Assembly (NCBI RefSeq): GCF_003020115.1
Contig: NZ_PYFX01000005.1
Location: 248,001-312,000 of the forward strand
Source: Bradyrhizobium sp. MOS002
GTDB lineage: Bacteria > Pseudomonadota > Alphaproteobacteria > Rhizobiales > Xanthobacteraceae
DNA length: 64,000 bases
Reading direction: 5' to 3'
Shown here piece by piece: positions 17,690 through 26,107 of the stretch; within the stretch, counting starts at the first letter, position 1, and the number at the start of each line of letters is the position of its first letter. The notes under the pieces are model-generated. The model was not told where the DNA came from, did no database searches, and saw nothing but the letters and a program-made list of their open reading frames with translations. The translations under genes were made by a program, and so were the position numbers.

Positions 17690-18970
17690 CTACTTCTTGC
17701 TGTAGCTGATGCGGTAGATCGCGCCGGCCCAGTCGTCGGCGACGAGGATCGAGCCGTCCTTGGCGAGGATGATGTCGTCGGGACGGCCGAGATAGCCCTG
17801 GTCGCCCTCGATCCAGCCGGAGGCGAACACCTCCTGCTTGGCGTTCTTGCCGTCGGGCCCGACGATCACGCGCATGATGCGGCCACCCTGGTACTTGTGA
17901 CGATTCCAGGAGCCGTGCTCGGCGATCAGGATGTTGTTCTTGTACTCGGCCGGGAATTGGTCGCCGGTATAGAACTTCATGCCGAGCGGAGCGACGTGAG
18001 CGCCGAGGTTCAGCACCGGCGGCGTGAACTCGGAGCATTTGTGGCCCATCGCGAACTTGGTATCCGGCAGGTCACCCTGGTGGCAGTAGGGATAGCCGAA
18101 GTGCTCGCCGATCTTACTGATCATGTTCAGCTTGTCCGAGGGCAGATCGTCGCTGATCCAGTCGCGGGCGTTCTCGGTGAACCAGAACTTGCCGGTGCGC
18201 GGATCGACGTCGCCGCCGACCGAGTTGCGAACGCCGAGCGCGTAGATTTCCGCATTGCCGGTCTTGGGATCGACGCGGCGGATCTGCGAGACGCTGGTCG
18301 GGGGAACGCCGATGTTGAAGGGCGGTCCGAACGGAATGTAGAACCAGCCTTCCTTGTCGACCGCGATGTATTTCCAGCCATGCGCGGCATAGGACGGCAT
18401 GTCGTCATAGACGACCTTGCCCTCGCCGAGATTGTCGAGCTTGTTTTCGACATCGTCGTAGCGGATCAGCTTGTCGACCGCGATGACGTAGAGCGCACCG
18501 TCCTTGACGGCCAGGCCCGTGGGCATGTTGAGCCCCTTGAGGATGGTCTTGACCTCTTTCTTTCCGTTGTTGTCCTTGATGGCATAGACGTTGCCGAGGC
18601 CGAAAGAGCCGACGAACAGCGTGCCCTTGTCACCCCAGGCCATCTGCCGCGCGGCCAGCACACCGGACGCGTAAACCTCCATCTTGAAGCCCGGTGGCAG
18701 CTTGACCTTCTTGACGATATTGGCGAGCTCGGCGTCCGAAGCGCCGGTCGGCGGACCCGAGGGCGGCGCCAGGCCCTTCTGCGCCTCGGTCTCGTCGCCG
18801 AGGAACCAGTCGTCCGGCGGATGGGTCCAGAACTCCTTGGTGCCGGATTCGTATTTCTTCAGCGGCTTGTTCTTGTCCTGCTGCTGCGCGTGACCGGCGC
18901 TTGTCCCCGCGAGAAGGGCAACCGCTGCAAGCGCCAGGACGGATTGAAAGACGGATCGATGGAATTTCAT
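17690..18970 (-). CDS. PQQ-dependent sugar (sorbosone/glucose) dehydrogenase-like
   Basis: This 426-aa protein has a signal peptide (about 1–28, ending GHA) and a six-bladed beta-propeller of the soluble glucose/sorbosone dehydrogenase family. Visible family segments are VKLPPGFKMEVYASGV, YALGVRNSVGGDVDPRTG, FTENARD, and the last blade GYLGRPDDIILAKDGSILVADDWAGAIYRI. Such enzymes oxidise aldoses or sorbosone in the periplasm with bound PQQ and pass electrons to a cytochrome c. A di-haem cytochrome gene follows. A YPYCHQG segment (Cys/His) is typical of this subfamily. No PQQ synthesis genes are in the window. The exact sugar is unknown. Confidence 0.85.
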   Translation of the reverse strand: MKFHRSVFQSVLALAAVALLAGTSAGHAQQQDKNKPLKKYESGTKEFWTHPPDDWFLGDETEAQKGLAPPSGPPTGASDAELANIVKKVKLPPGFKMEVYASGVLAARQMAWGDKGTLFVGSFGLGNVYAIKDNNGKKEVKTILKGLNMPTGLAVKDGALYVIAVDKLIRYDDVENKLDNLGEGKVVYDDMPSYAAHGWKYIAVDKEGWFYIPFGPPFNIGVPPTSVSQIRRVDPKTGNAEIYALGVRNSVGGDVDPRTGKFWFTENARDWISDDLPSDKLNMISKIGEHFGYPYCHQGDLPDTKFAMGHKCSEFTPPVLNLGAHVAPLGMKFYTGDQFPAEYKNNILIAEHGSWNRHKYQGGRIMRVIVGPDGKNAKQEVFASGWIEGDQGYLGRPDDIILAKDGSILVADDWAGAIYRISYSKK

Positions 18971-19347
18971 CGCGTCACTCCCCTAAGGCAGCCATCAGGG
19001 CTGCACGTTATTTTGTTTTGCTAGTCGAGAGGCGAAGTTTGGGTCTGTCGAGAGGCAGACGCGAAAAGGTTAGCACATCTGCCAGCGGAGAGAAGCGCGC
19101 TGCGTGCACTGCAGTTGCCCTCATTAAAAATTGAGACGGAATGTCAACGAGCGCCAACGCCGCAACGACAACGCGCTCGCTGCAGCGCGGAATCAAGATC
19201 ATGCGCGGCTAATTTGCAGGCAGCATGAGGACCCTGAACAAAAAACGCGAAAACAACCCCATGCACAGTAGAAATGCTCTGGCCATCGTGCTGCCGGTGA
19301 CTTCGGGTAGACATCTGATGCGTCGAGCGAATTAGCAAAGGTGGCGG
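18971..19347. other. Intergenic region upstream of the sugar dehydrogenase gene
   Basis: This 377-bp gap has no supported gene. It holds the dehydrogenase promoter region; a perfect TTGACA on the minus strand (19142–19147) is a possible −35 box, but no clear −10 lies at 17 nt. It also holds a 28-bp sequence (19246–19273) repeated exactly at 58369–58396. A 24-codon frame starting inside that repeat at 19261 (MHSRNALAIV…) has no ribosome site and is not called. Confidence 0.5.
19246..19273 (+). repeat. 28-bp dispersed repeat, copy 1
   Basis: Runs CGCGAAAACAACCCC then ATGCACAGTAGAA. All 28 bases are identical to 58369–58396, where the flanks differ. Both copies are intergenic and in the same orientation. 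Confidence 0.8.
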
Positions 19348-20334
19348 CTATGGGGCGACGGGGTAGGGACCATCGTCGAAAATCGTCTCATGATAGCCCT
19401 TCGACCCGACATCGCGCGCCAGCGTGCTGCGAAAATCGCGGTCGTCGCGGAGACACTTCAGGACATGCGCGAAGTCGAATTCGGGCCGCCAGCCCAGCTC
19501 GCGCCGCGCGCGCGCGTTGACATAGACGCGGTCGATCGCGGGGAACAGCCGCCAGCCGCGCACCGCGTAGAGCTCCGCACACTCCGGATAGAGCTCGCGC
19601 ACGACACCGGCCGCATCGCGCGCCAGAACCGCGAGATGGCGCTGCTCGAACGGGCTCGTCGCCGACACGATGTAGCGGGCAAACCCGATGTCCGCCGCGC
19701 GCTCGGCGGCGAGCAGATGGGCGCTCACCGCGTCCGCGATATCCAGCCGGCGATAGAGCAGCTCGTTGGCCTGCGCATTCTCCGGCGCGTAAGCCGACCG
19801 CATCGCCGGATCGTCATCGTCCTCCGGGAAGAAGCGCGAGGTCCTCAGGACCACGACAGGCAGGCCGCGCTCGCGACAAAACAGCTCGCAGAGAGTCTCA
19901 GCCATCAGCTTGGTCGTGCCGTAGATATTCTTCGGGATCGGCGGCAGATCCTCGGTGACCCACACCGCGGCCTGTCCCGCCTCCGGCCGAAGCTGCGAGC
20001 CGAACGCGCTGGTGGTGCTGGTGAAGACAAAACTGCGCACGCCGGCGGCCACGGCTGCTTCGAGCAGATTGAGCGTGCCGGTGACGTTGGTGTCGATGAA
20101 GGCTTGCTTGCTGTGGGTCGCCACATGCGGCTTGTGCAGCGTCGCGGTGTGGATCACCGCGGTGACGCCGTCCATCTGGCCCCGCACGAAGTCGGGATCG
20201 ACGATCGAGCCGACAGCGTCGGTGAAGGGCGATGACTTCAGATCGATTCCACGCGCAGGCAAACCGCGCCCCCGGAGCGTGCGGAGAAGGGCCTCCCCGA
20301 GATGGCCCGCGCTGCCGGTAACCAGAATTGTCAT
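19348..20334 (-). CDS. NAD-dependent epimerase/dehydratase (extended SDR)
   Basis: This 328-aa protein is an extended short-chain dehydrogenase. The cofactor site is ILVTGSAGHLGEALL at the N-terminus, a TATLHKPHVATHS segment follows, and the catalytic pair Tyr-x3-Lys is in IYGTTKLMAE. Substrate specificity (NDP-sugar or other) cannot be read. The start at 20334 (MTILVTG) is right for the family; 13 extra residues in the longer frame are not. It lies between the dehydrogenase upstream region and the tRNA-Gly gene, all on the minus strand. Confidence 0.85.
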   Translation of the reverse strand: MTILVTGSAGHLGEALLRTLRGRGLPARGIDLKSSPFTDAVGSIVDPDFVRGQMDGVTAVIHTATLHKPHVATHSKQAFIDTNVTGTLNLLEAAVAAGVRSFVFTSTTSAFGSQLRPEAGQAAVWVTEDLPPIPKNIYGTTKLMAETLCELFCRERGLPVVVLRTSRFFPEDDDDPAMRSAYAPENAQANELLYRRLDIADAVSAHLLAAERAADIGFARYIVSATSPFEQRHLAVLARDAAGVVRELYPECAELYAVRGWRLFPAIDRVYVNARARRELGWRPEFDFAHVLKCLRDDRDFRSTLARDVGSKGYHETIFDDGPYPVAP

Positions 20335-20410
20335 TGCAAACCCAATACAGCCGCCAGCGGCGTGGAAACCCACGTGCCCGTCCGGCTCAACTGGATGCTT
20401 TGGGAAAAAT

Positions 20411-20485
<75 letters not shown>

Positions 20486-20760
20486 ATCCTGTGTCGGTCG
20501 CATGACTGCGCCGGCAACGGCTGTCGTATGCCAAAAGCGGGCGGGGAATGCAACAGCTACCGGCGGCATAGATTCGCAATCGGAGGCCCGATATGGACCC
20601 GAACGCGGCCAAATGCCCCAAAAAGGTCCCGGAACCACCGAATCGGCACGCATGGATTGAAATTCGGCCGTCCCGGCCCAATTTAGGGCCAACAGCGAAG
20701 CATATGAATTGGCGGCGTGCTAAAGAGCCGCCAATTCCAGACATCAGACGAGGGGATCCC

Positions 20761-21684
20761 GTGACGATCATCGACCAGGGTAACGGAGCAGCGGGCCCGG
20801 CTGCCGCCGATCTGATCAAGGACACGACCACCCAGACCTTCGTGAAGGACGTCATCGAGGAATCGAAGCACCAGCCGGTGCTGATCGACTTCTGGGCGGA
20901 GTGGTGCGGCCCCTGCAAGCAGCTCACGCCCTTGCTGGAAAAAGCGGTCAAGGCAGCCAAGGGCAAGGTCAAGCTGGTCAAGATGAACATTGACCAGCAT
21001 CCGGCGATCCCGGGGCAGATGGGCATCCAGTCGATTCCGGCGGTGATCGCCTTCGTCAACGGCCAGCCGGCCGACGGCTTCATGGGCGCGGTCCCGGAGA
21101 GCCAGCTCAACGCCTTCATCGAAAAGCTGACCAAGGGCGTGACCGCGCCGGGTGAGCCGAATGTCGCGGAAATCCTCCAGGAGGCCGAGGCCGTGCTCGC
21201 CGAGGGCGATGCCGCCGCGGCCGCCCAGATCTACGCGGAAGTCCTGCAGCACGAATCGACCAACATCGCAGCCCTTGCCGGGCTCGCGAAATGCTACGCC
21301 GTATCGGGCGCGATGGAGCAGGCCAAGCAAACGCTTGCCATGGTGCCGGAATCCAAGCGCAACGACCCGGCTGTGAAAGCCGTGCAGACCGCGATCGATC
21401 TTGCCGAGCAGGCCGAGCAGCTCGGGCCCGTCGCCGAGCTGGAACAGAAAGTCGCCGCAGACCCGCTCGATCATCAGGCCCGATTCGACCTCGCGATCGC
21501 GCTCAACGCGCAAGGCAACCGGGCCGCGGCCACCGAGCAGCTTCTCGCGATCGTCAAGCGCGACCGCAAATGGAACGACGACGGCGCCCGCAAGCAGCTG
21601 GTGCAGTTCTTCGAGGCCTGGGGCGGCACCGACGATGCAACCGTCGAGGGACGCAAGCGCTTGTCGATCATCCTGTTTTCCTGA
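20761..21684 (+). CDS. Thioredoxin-domain co-chaperone, CnoX/YbbN type
   Basis: This 307-aa protein has a thioredoxin domain (about 20–130) with the redox site WCGPC (Cys49, Cys52) and cis-Pro segment IQSIPAVIAF, then a helical TPR-like region (about 150–300: GLAKCYAVSGAMEQAKQTL, RFDLAIALNAQGN). This is the layout of CnoX/YbbN, which protects clients from oxidation and passes them to DnaK or GroEL. Alphaproteobacterial members keep an active CGPC. The start GTG 20761 follows GAGGGGATCCC; a longer open frame from 20593 is not protein-like. The LON-domain gene follows 68 nt downstream, a common pairing. Confidence 0.9.
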   Translation: MTIIDQGNGAAGPAAADLIKDTTTQTFVKDVIEESKHQPVLIDFWAEWCGPCKQLTPLLEKAVKAAKGKVKLVKMNIDQHPAIPGQMGIQSIPAVIAFVNGQPADGFMGAVPESQLNAFIEKLTKGVTAPGEPNVAEILQEAEAVLAEGDAAAAAQIYAEVLQHESTNIAALAGLAKCYAVSGAMEQAKQTLAMVPESKRNDPAVKAVQTAIDLAEQAEQLGPVAELEQKVAADPLDHQARFDLAIALNAQGNRAAATEQLLAIVKRDRKWNDDGARKQLVQFFEAWGGTDDATVEGRKRLSIILFS

Positions 21685-21752
21685 CGATGATTGATCCATC
21701 ACAGCCGGCGGAGCGTTAGGCATCGTGACTTGATGCGGACAATGGGGACCAG

Positions 21753-22430
21753 ATGCCGATCAACATCGAATATCGCGGGCCCGCTGACCTTCCGGAGATC
21801 CTTCCGGTGTTTCCGCTACCGGGCGCGCTGCTGCTGCCGCGCGGGCAGATGCCGCTCAACATCTTCGAGCCGCGCTACCTCGCGATGATCGACGATGCCT
21901 TCCGCGACGGCCATCGCCTGATCGGCATGATTCAGCCCGACATCGCGCACTCGCCCAAGAATTCCGACAAGCCGACGCTGTTCAGCGTCGGCTGTGTCGG
22001 CCGCATCACCCAGCTCGCCGAATCCGGCGACGGCCGCTACATCCTCGAGCTCACCGGCGTCTCGCGCTTCAAGGTGGTCGAGGAGCTCGAAGTTCTCACC
22101 GCCTACCGGCAGTGCAAGGTGGATTTCTTCACCTTCGTCGACGACTTCACGCCGCGCATGGGCGAGGACGAGGTCGATCGCGAGGCACTGCTGACGGTGC
22201 TGGCGGATTTTTTGAAAGCCAACAACCTCAAGGTCGACTGGGAGGGCGTCGAGACCGCCCCCAACGAAGCGCTCGTCAACGCGCTGGCGATGATGTCGCC
22301 CTATGGCGTGGCCGAGAAGCAGGCGATGCTGGAAGCGCCCGACCTGAAGACCCGCGCTGAAATCCTGGTCGCGGTGACCGAGATGGATCTCGCGAAGAAG
22401 CGCACCAGCGGCGATCCGCCGTTGCAGTGA
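21753..22430 (+). CDS. LON substrate-binding-domain protein
   Basis: This 225-aa protein consists only of the N-terminal LON substrate-binding domain, without ATPase or protease parts. Motifs are LPVFPLPGALLLPRGQMPLNIFEPRYL near the start and GVAEKQAMLEAPDLKTRAEIL near the end. Stand-alone LON-N proteins probably bind unfolded proteins. It is the second gene after the CnoX-type chaperone on the same strand, so a proteostasis role fits. It converges with the cytochrome b561 gene 19 nt away. Confidence 0.88.
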   Translation: MPINIEYRGPADLPEILPVFPLPGALLLPRGQMPLNIFEPRYLAMIDDAFRDGHRLIGMIQPDIAHSPKNSDKPTLFSVGCVGRITQLAESGDGRYILELTGVSRFKVVEELEVLTAYRQCKVDFFTFVDDFTPRMGEDEVDREALLTVLADFLKANNLKVDWEGVETAPNEALVNALAMMSPYGVAEKQAMLEAPDLKTRAEILVAVTEMDLAKKRTSGDPPLQ

Positions 22431-22449
22431 TCGGTGCGTGCGCGGCTAC

Positions 22450-23064
22450 TCAGGAATGACCGCGGATGCGCTTGCGTCCGGTGATCATCGAGCGGATCAG
22501 GTTCTCGCGCTGGAGACGTCCCATCATCAGCACGCCCAAGACGTGCAGCACGACCAGGACGATGACCGCGTCGGATGAATAGTGGTGGGTGTCCTCGACC
22601 CACCAGACGCCGAAAAAGGTCACTGTCACCGACATCGCGCCTGATATTGTCGAGACCGCGAGCGAGACCAGCAGCGCCACCAGCATCAATGTGCCGGCGG
22701 GATTGAGCCCGATATAGCGGCCGGTGATGCCGCGGCGCAGATTCCAGAGATAATTCGGCGCGGCCCGAAGCCTGACGCCGACCATGCGGAAGCGCGAATA
22801 GCGGCTTCCCCAAAGACCCCAGACCAGACGGAAGGCAACAAGCCCGATCACCGTATAACCGATGATGCGGTGAAGTCCGTCATAGACGGTCGGCGTGAAC
22901 CACGCGGCCAGAACGCAAGCCGCGAGCGCCCAGTGCCAGAGCCGCAGCGGAAGGTCCCAGACCGCGACTGTCCGCGAAGCGGTGCGATCCGCGGGGGTCC
23001 GATTGGACACCCCGCGCGCTTGCCGTGCCGTTTCTTCGATCAAGCGAGGACCACCCTCAGGCAT
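22450..23064 (-). CDS. Cytochrome b561-type membrane protein
   Basis: The protein has 204 aa and four transmembrane helices at about 40–60, 65–85, 118–140 and 160–182. The conserved histidines for two b-type haems lie in LRLWHWALA, GLHRIIGYTVIG and VVLHVLGVL. The segment VWDLPLRLWHWALA is the standard opening of bacterial cytochrome b561 / Ni-Fe hydrogenase b-subunit-like proteins. It probably moves electrons between quinol and a periplasmic partner. ATG 23064 is the only good start. The PepSY protein gene lies 41 nt upstream in the same direction, a typical pairing. Confidence 0.87.
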   Translation of the reverse strand: MPEGGPRLIEETARQARGVSNRTPADRTASRTVAVWDLPLRLWHWALAACVLAAWFTPTVYDGLHRIIGYTVIGLVAFRLVWGLWGSRYSRFRMVGVRLRAAPNYLWNLRRGITGRYIGLNPAGTLMLVALLVSLAVSTISGAMSVTVTFFGVWWVEDTHHYSSDAVIVLVVLHVLGVLMMGRLQRENLIRSMITGRKRIRGHS

Positions 23065-23105
23065 AACTTTGCGCAGACATTTGCGCGAAGCCCACTTTGC
23101 GCGGT

Positions 23106-23384
23106 CTACTTCGCAATCGTGTGCTTCAGGCTGAGATCTTCGGGGCTGTAGAACAGCTCGTAAAGCTTGCCTTCCTTGACGCCGTAGACCTCGTAGCACG
23201 AGCCTTCGATCTTGGAGCGCCGCACCTCGTAGCCGAGCGCCTTGGCCTTGGCTTCGGCTTCGCTCGCCGGCTTCCACGAAGCCTTGTCGAGCTTGGTGCA
23301 GTCCTTGAAACCATCGGCCAAGGCTGCCGATCCCAAGCCAATCCCGATCGTCAATGCAACGGCAACAACACGAATAAACTTCAC
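23106..23384 (-). CDS. Small exported PepSY-domain protein
   Basis: This 92-aa protein has a signal peptide (about 1–23, GLGSAALA) and a PepSY fold: EAEAKAKALGYEVRRSKIEGSCYEVYGVKEGK, the usual helix–strand–strand pattern. GTG 23384 is preceded by GAGAGG. Two cysteines in the mature part (DCTKLDK and GSCYEVY) could form a disulphide. Small PepSY proteins often sit next to cytochrome b561, as here, and may sense or tune the electron-transfer partner; their exact function is not known. Confidence 0.8.
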   Translation of the reverse strand: MKFIRVVAVALTIGIGLGSAALADGFKDCTKLDKASWKPASEAEAKAKALGYEVRRSKIEGSCYEVYGVKEGKLYELFYSPEDLSLKHTIAK

Positions 23385-23515
23385 GAACCTCTCCTCTTCT
23401 GTCGTGGACGCTACGCCCTAGGGCGAAGCGGGACCGAAGGAAGCAAAGCACATGATGAAGTCAATGCGGTTCGCGGCCAACTCGCTTTAGAGTTATTCTA
23501 ACGATCCGAAAAAGA

Positions 23516-24358
23516 TCAGCGCTCTCCGCATGCAGCGCGCATTCGAGACGACACTGCGGCCTTACGTCTCACGGTTGATCGCAGCCAATCCGACCACGAG
23601 AGACGTCCTCGCACCCCGCGGCTGACGACAAAGCCCATGCACCGGGCCTTCGCATCCGAAACGCCGATCGGCAGGATCCTTCGATGCAGTTTCCTCGCAT
23701 CCTGATATTGGCGGGCGAAGGTAACGAGATCGAGCGCTTCGGGGCCGCCAATCTCCGCGCGCTCGCCGCGCAGCCCGTCGAACGCGCAAGTCACGACATG
23801 AGCGGCCACATCGGACGTGTCGACGGAATCGAACGTCGTGGTCGGCACCGGCCAGAGTGGAAGCCAGACGAGGCCCGAGAGGAACTTGTCGAGCAAATAG
23901 TAGAACGGCATTGCGCGAACCACGGACCAGGACAGGGCCGACGCACGCACCAGCCGCTCGCCGGCAAGCTTGACCCGCGCGTAGGGCAGAGTCGCCTCAT
24001 CGAGGCCCACGATCGAGACGTGAAGGAAGTGCCGCACCCCGGCCTGCCCGCAGAGCTGCAGGAGCCGCTCGGTGCCCTCGACGTCCACGGCAGAGGGCGA
24101 CCTAAAGAAGTCTATCGGACGAACGCCGCCACGCCGCGCGATCGGCGAATACGTCGCCGCGTTGATGACCGTGTCGACCTCGCGCAACGCCTCTCGCAGT
24201 CCCGCGCCTGTCGCCAAGTCTCCGCTCGCCCATTCTACATCCAGCCGCGCGCCCGGCGTTCGCGCAAACACCCGGACGCGTCGTCTGTCCTGAACGAGAC
24301 GATCGACGATATCGCGACCGAGATGACCTGTGCCTCCGGTGACCAGCGTGACCACCAT
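23516..24358 (-). CDS. NAD(P)-binding NmrA-like SDR protein
   Basis: This 280-aa protein is an atypical short-chain dehydrogenase. It begins VTLVTGGTGHLGRDIVDRL (nucleotide-binding Gly motif). The catalytic Tyr-x3-Lys is altered to YARVKLAGE, and VVRAMPFYYLLDKFLSGL follows. NmrA-like proteins bind NAD(P) as redox sensors or reduce small substrates. It is the last gene of a tight four-gene operon (26000 to 23516): its ATG lies 3 nt from the stop codon of the PaaI-type thioesterase. Confidence 0.82.
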   Translation of the reverse strand: MVVTLVTGGTGHLGRDIVDRLVQDRRRVRVFARTPGARLDVEWASGDLATGAGLREALREVDTVINAATYSPIARRGGVRPIDFFRSPSAVDVEGTERLLQLCGQAGVRHFLHVSIVGLDEATLPYARVKLAGERLVRASALSWSVVRAMPFYYLLDKFLSGLVWLPLWPVPTTTFDSVDTSDVAAHVVTCAFDGLRGERAEIGGPEALDLVTFARQYQDARKLHRRILPIGVSDAKARCMGFVVSRGVRGRLSWSDWLRSTVRRKAAVSSRMRAACGER

Positions 24359-24361
24359 ATG

Positions 24362-24808
24362 TCAGCCCTTGCTAATCTTGCGCGGCGGCTCGCCGGTCGG
24401 AATGAGGACGGTCTCGCCTGTTGCCACGAGCGACAGTTCGCCATGCTCATCTGCTGGGAACAGCTCGGCACGGGCGAACGCCTGCCTGCGGCCGGCACGA
24501 AGGGTCGTTCCCTTGGCGATGAAGAGGTGACCGATGGCCGGCTTGAGGCAGTTCATTGAAAAATGAGACGCGGTGACCGAACCAGCCAAGGTCGCGGCAG
24601 CAAAGCCGCAGGCTGTGTCGAGCAGGGCTGCAATCAGGCCGGCGTGCAGATGCCCGGAATACTGGGTGAAGTCGTCACGCCATGTCATGCGGATGGTCGC
24701 TTCGCCGTTGCCGGCCGCAACCAATTCAAAGCCAGCGAGGCGGTTGAACGCCGCGGATGCGTTCACGGCGCCGAGCGTTGGCAGATCAAATCCGAAGCTT
24801 TCGCTCAT
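24362..24808 (-). CDS. PaaI-type hotdog thioesterase
   Basis: This 148-aa hotdog-fold protein has the PaaI signature GHLHAGLIAALLDTACGFAA (helix alpha-1 with the catalytic Asp) and the strand SMNCLKPAIGHLFIAKG. Such enzymes hydrolyse small or aromatic acyl-CoAs. ATG 24808 overlaps the crotonase stop codon as ATGA and has GGAG 7 nt upstream, so it is preferred over ATG 24820, which has no ribosome site. The overlap implies coupled translation with the enoyl-CoA hydratase, which would act on the same kind of CoA substrate. Confidence 0.88.
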   Translation of the reverse strand: MSESFGFDLPTLGAVNASAAFNRLAGFELVAAGNGEATIRMTWRDDFTQYSGHLHAGLIAALLDTACGFAAATLAGSVTASHFSMNCLKPAIGHLFIAKGTTLRAGRRQAFARAELFPADEHGELSLVATGETVLIPTGEPPRKISKG

Positions 24809-25608
24809 GTCATGCTCCATCGTGGAGTTCGGTTGTCGAGATTGCTCGCCACGGCCTCCAAATGGTTGGCAGATCCGAGCAGGGCTGCCTGCTCTGCGGT
24901 CTCCGCAGCAAGCCCCGTCGCCACGTCGGAGGCCGCAGAAAGATTGAGCAGCCGCTTGGCCGCGCGGATCGCATCGGGGCTGCGGCCGGCAATTTCATGC
25001 GCCGTTGCCAGCGCGGCCCCGACAGGATCTTCGGCGAGCTGCGTCGCAAGGCCATACGCAAGCGCCTGTTCGGCCGAGAAGACGCGGCCCGTATAGGTCA
25101 GCTCGCGAACAACGTCGTCGCGCGCAAGATGACGCATCAATTGCGTGCCGCACATATCAGGCACGAGGCCCCATTTCGTCTCGATGATTGCGAGTTTCGT
25201 TGCTGGTGCGAGATAGCGGAGGTCTGCACCGAGCGCGAGCTGAAAGCCGCCGCCGAAGGCGATGCCATGCACCGCTGCGATCACGGGCACCGGCAACTCA
25301 CGCCAGAGCCAGACCAGATGCTGGGCATAATTGGCGATGCCATGCGTTCGCCGCATCAGGTCGATCGACGGAATCAGCGCTTCGCCGTTCGCGGTGGCGA
25401 CGAGCCGATCGAGGTCGAGGCCCGCGCAAAATGCGCGCCCTTCGCCGGACAGGACGACGGCGCGGATGTCGTTGCGCGCACCAAGCTGCGTGCCGGTCTC
25501 GATGATCGCCGCGAACATCGCCGGGTCGAGCGCATTCATCTTGTCCGGGCGATTGAGCCGGAGATGGGCGACGCCGTTATCGATGGTCAGCCGGACTCGA
25601 TCTTCCAT
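24805..25608 (-). CDS. Crotonase / enoyl-CoA hydratase-isomerase family
   Basis: This 267-aa crotonase-fold protein has both oxyanion-hole segments: GEGRAFCAGLDLDRL and AAVHGIAFGGGFQLALGADLRY. At the hydratase glutamate positions it has FQLALGADLRY and IIETKWGLVPD; the second keeps a Glu, the first has Gln. That suggests an isomerase or unusual hydratase rather than a standard 2-enoyl-CoA hydratase. ATG 25608 follows a GGAG at a good distance; ATG 25638 is possible. It lies in the TetR-flanked operon between a membrane protein and the thioesterase. Confidence 0.85.
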   Translation of the reverse strand: MEDRVRLTIDNGVAHLRLNRPDKMNALDPAMFAAIIETGTQLGARNDIRAVVLSGEGRAFCAGLDLDRLVATANGEALIPSIDLMRRTHGIANYAQHLVWLWRELPVPVIAAVHGIAFGGGFQLALGADLRYLAPATKLAIIETKWGLVPDMCGTQLMRHLARDDVVRELTYTGRVFSAEQALAYGLATQLAEDPVGAALATAHEIAGRSPDAIRAAKRLLNLSAASDVATGLAAETAEQAALLGSANHLEAVASNLDNRTPRWSMT

Positions 25609-25649
25609 GACGCTGCTCCGGTGGGGTCCGTGGCTCATCGTCGCGCCGC

Positions 25650-26000
25650 TCAGTAGCCGGCGACCGCCATGACGACGACGGCGCTGAGCGCCATCCATCC
25701 AAAATGCCGGCCGCGCGTGGCCCATGCGTTGGCGAAGGCAGAGAAGCCGAACACACCTGCCATGGTGACGACAATCCAGTGCCGCGCCGGCTCCGATTCC
25801 ATCCAGGGCGCCGCGATCAGGAGCACGCCCCCGCCGATCCAGGCGACGGTCGAGGCCTGCCAGACCAGGCGGATCAGGGTGCGGAGGCGTTCCGGCTCGA
25901 TGCGAGCGCGGGCAAAGACCTTGGTCTCGCCGAGAATGCCGTGGATGAGGGCCACGACGATGGTCACGACCCCGGCGCACTGGAGCAAGAGATCACGCAT
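25650..26000 (-). CDS. Small four-helix membrane protein, unknown
   Basis: This 116-aa protein has four hydrophobic helices at about 5–25, 45–65, 75–92 and 97–115. I do not recognise the family with certainty. The opening LLLQCAGVVTIVVALIHGILGETKVFAR, with a His in helix 1, is typical of small conserved rhizobial membrane proteins. It is the first gene of the operon divergent from the TetR regulator, so it is probably the nearest target of that repressor. ATG 26000 has AGGGAG 8 nt upstream; TTG 26006 is too close. Confidence 0.7.
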   Translation of the reverse strand: MRDLLLQCAGVVTIVVALIHGILGETKVFARARIEPERLRTLIRLVWQASTVAWIGGGVLLIAAPWMESEPARHWIVVTMAGVFGFSAFANAWATRGRHFGWMALSAVVVMAVAGY

Positions 26001-26025
26001 CGTCAAAGCTCCCTGAAAATGTCGT

Positions 26026-26043
26026 CCATACAGTTCTGTATGG
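26026..26043. promoter_or_regulatory. TetR-type operator, site 1
   Basis: CCATACAGTTCTGTATGG is a perfect palindrome (8-bp arms, 2-bp centre), 26 bp upstream of the leftward operon's first ATG. It shares the ATACA…TGTAT frame with site 2, 45 bp away centre to centre. Confidence 0.8.
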
Positions 26044-26072
26044 TGAGATAGGCGCTGGCCCGCCGGCTGTCA

Positions 26073-26086
26073 ATACACTAGTGTAT
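26073..26086. promoter_or_regulatory. TetR-type operator, site 2
   Basis: ATACACTAGTGTAT is a perfect 14-bp palindrome, 22 bp upstream of the ATG of the TetR gene. It matches site 1 at ATACA….TGTAT, so one regulator probably binds both and controls itself and the divergent operon. Confidence 0.8.
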
Positions 26087-26107
26087 GGTTCGAACCCGGA
26101 ACCCGCC

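Noticed and set aside
19261..19335. A 24-codon frame beginning in the first 28-bp repeat (MHSRNALAIV…)
   Set aside because: No ribosome site, and the matching copy at 58383 continues into a different sequence.
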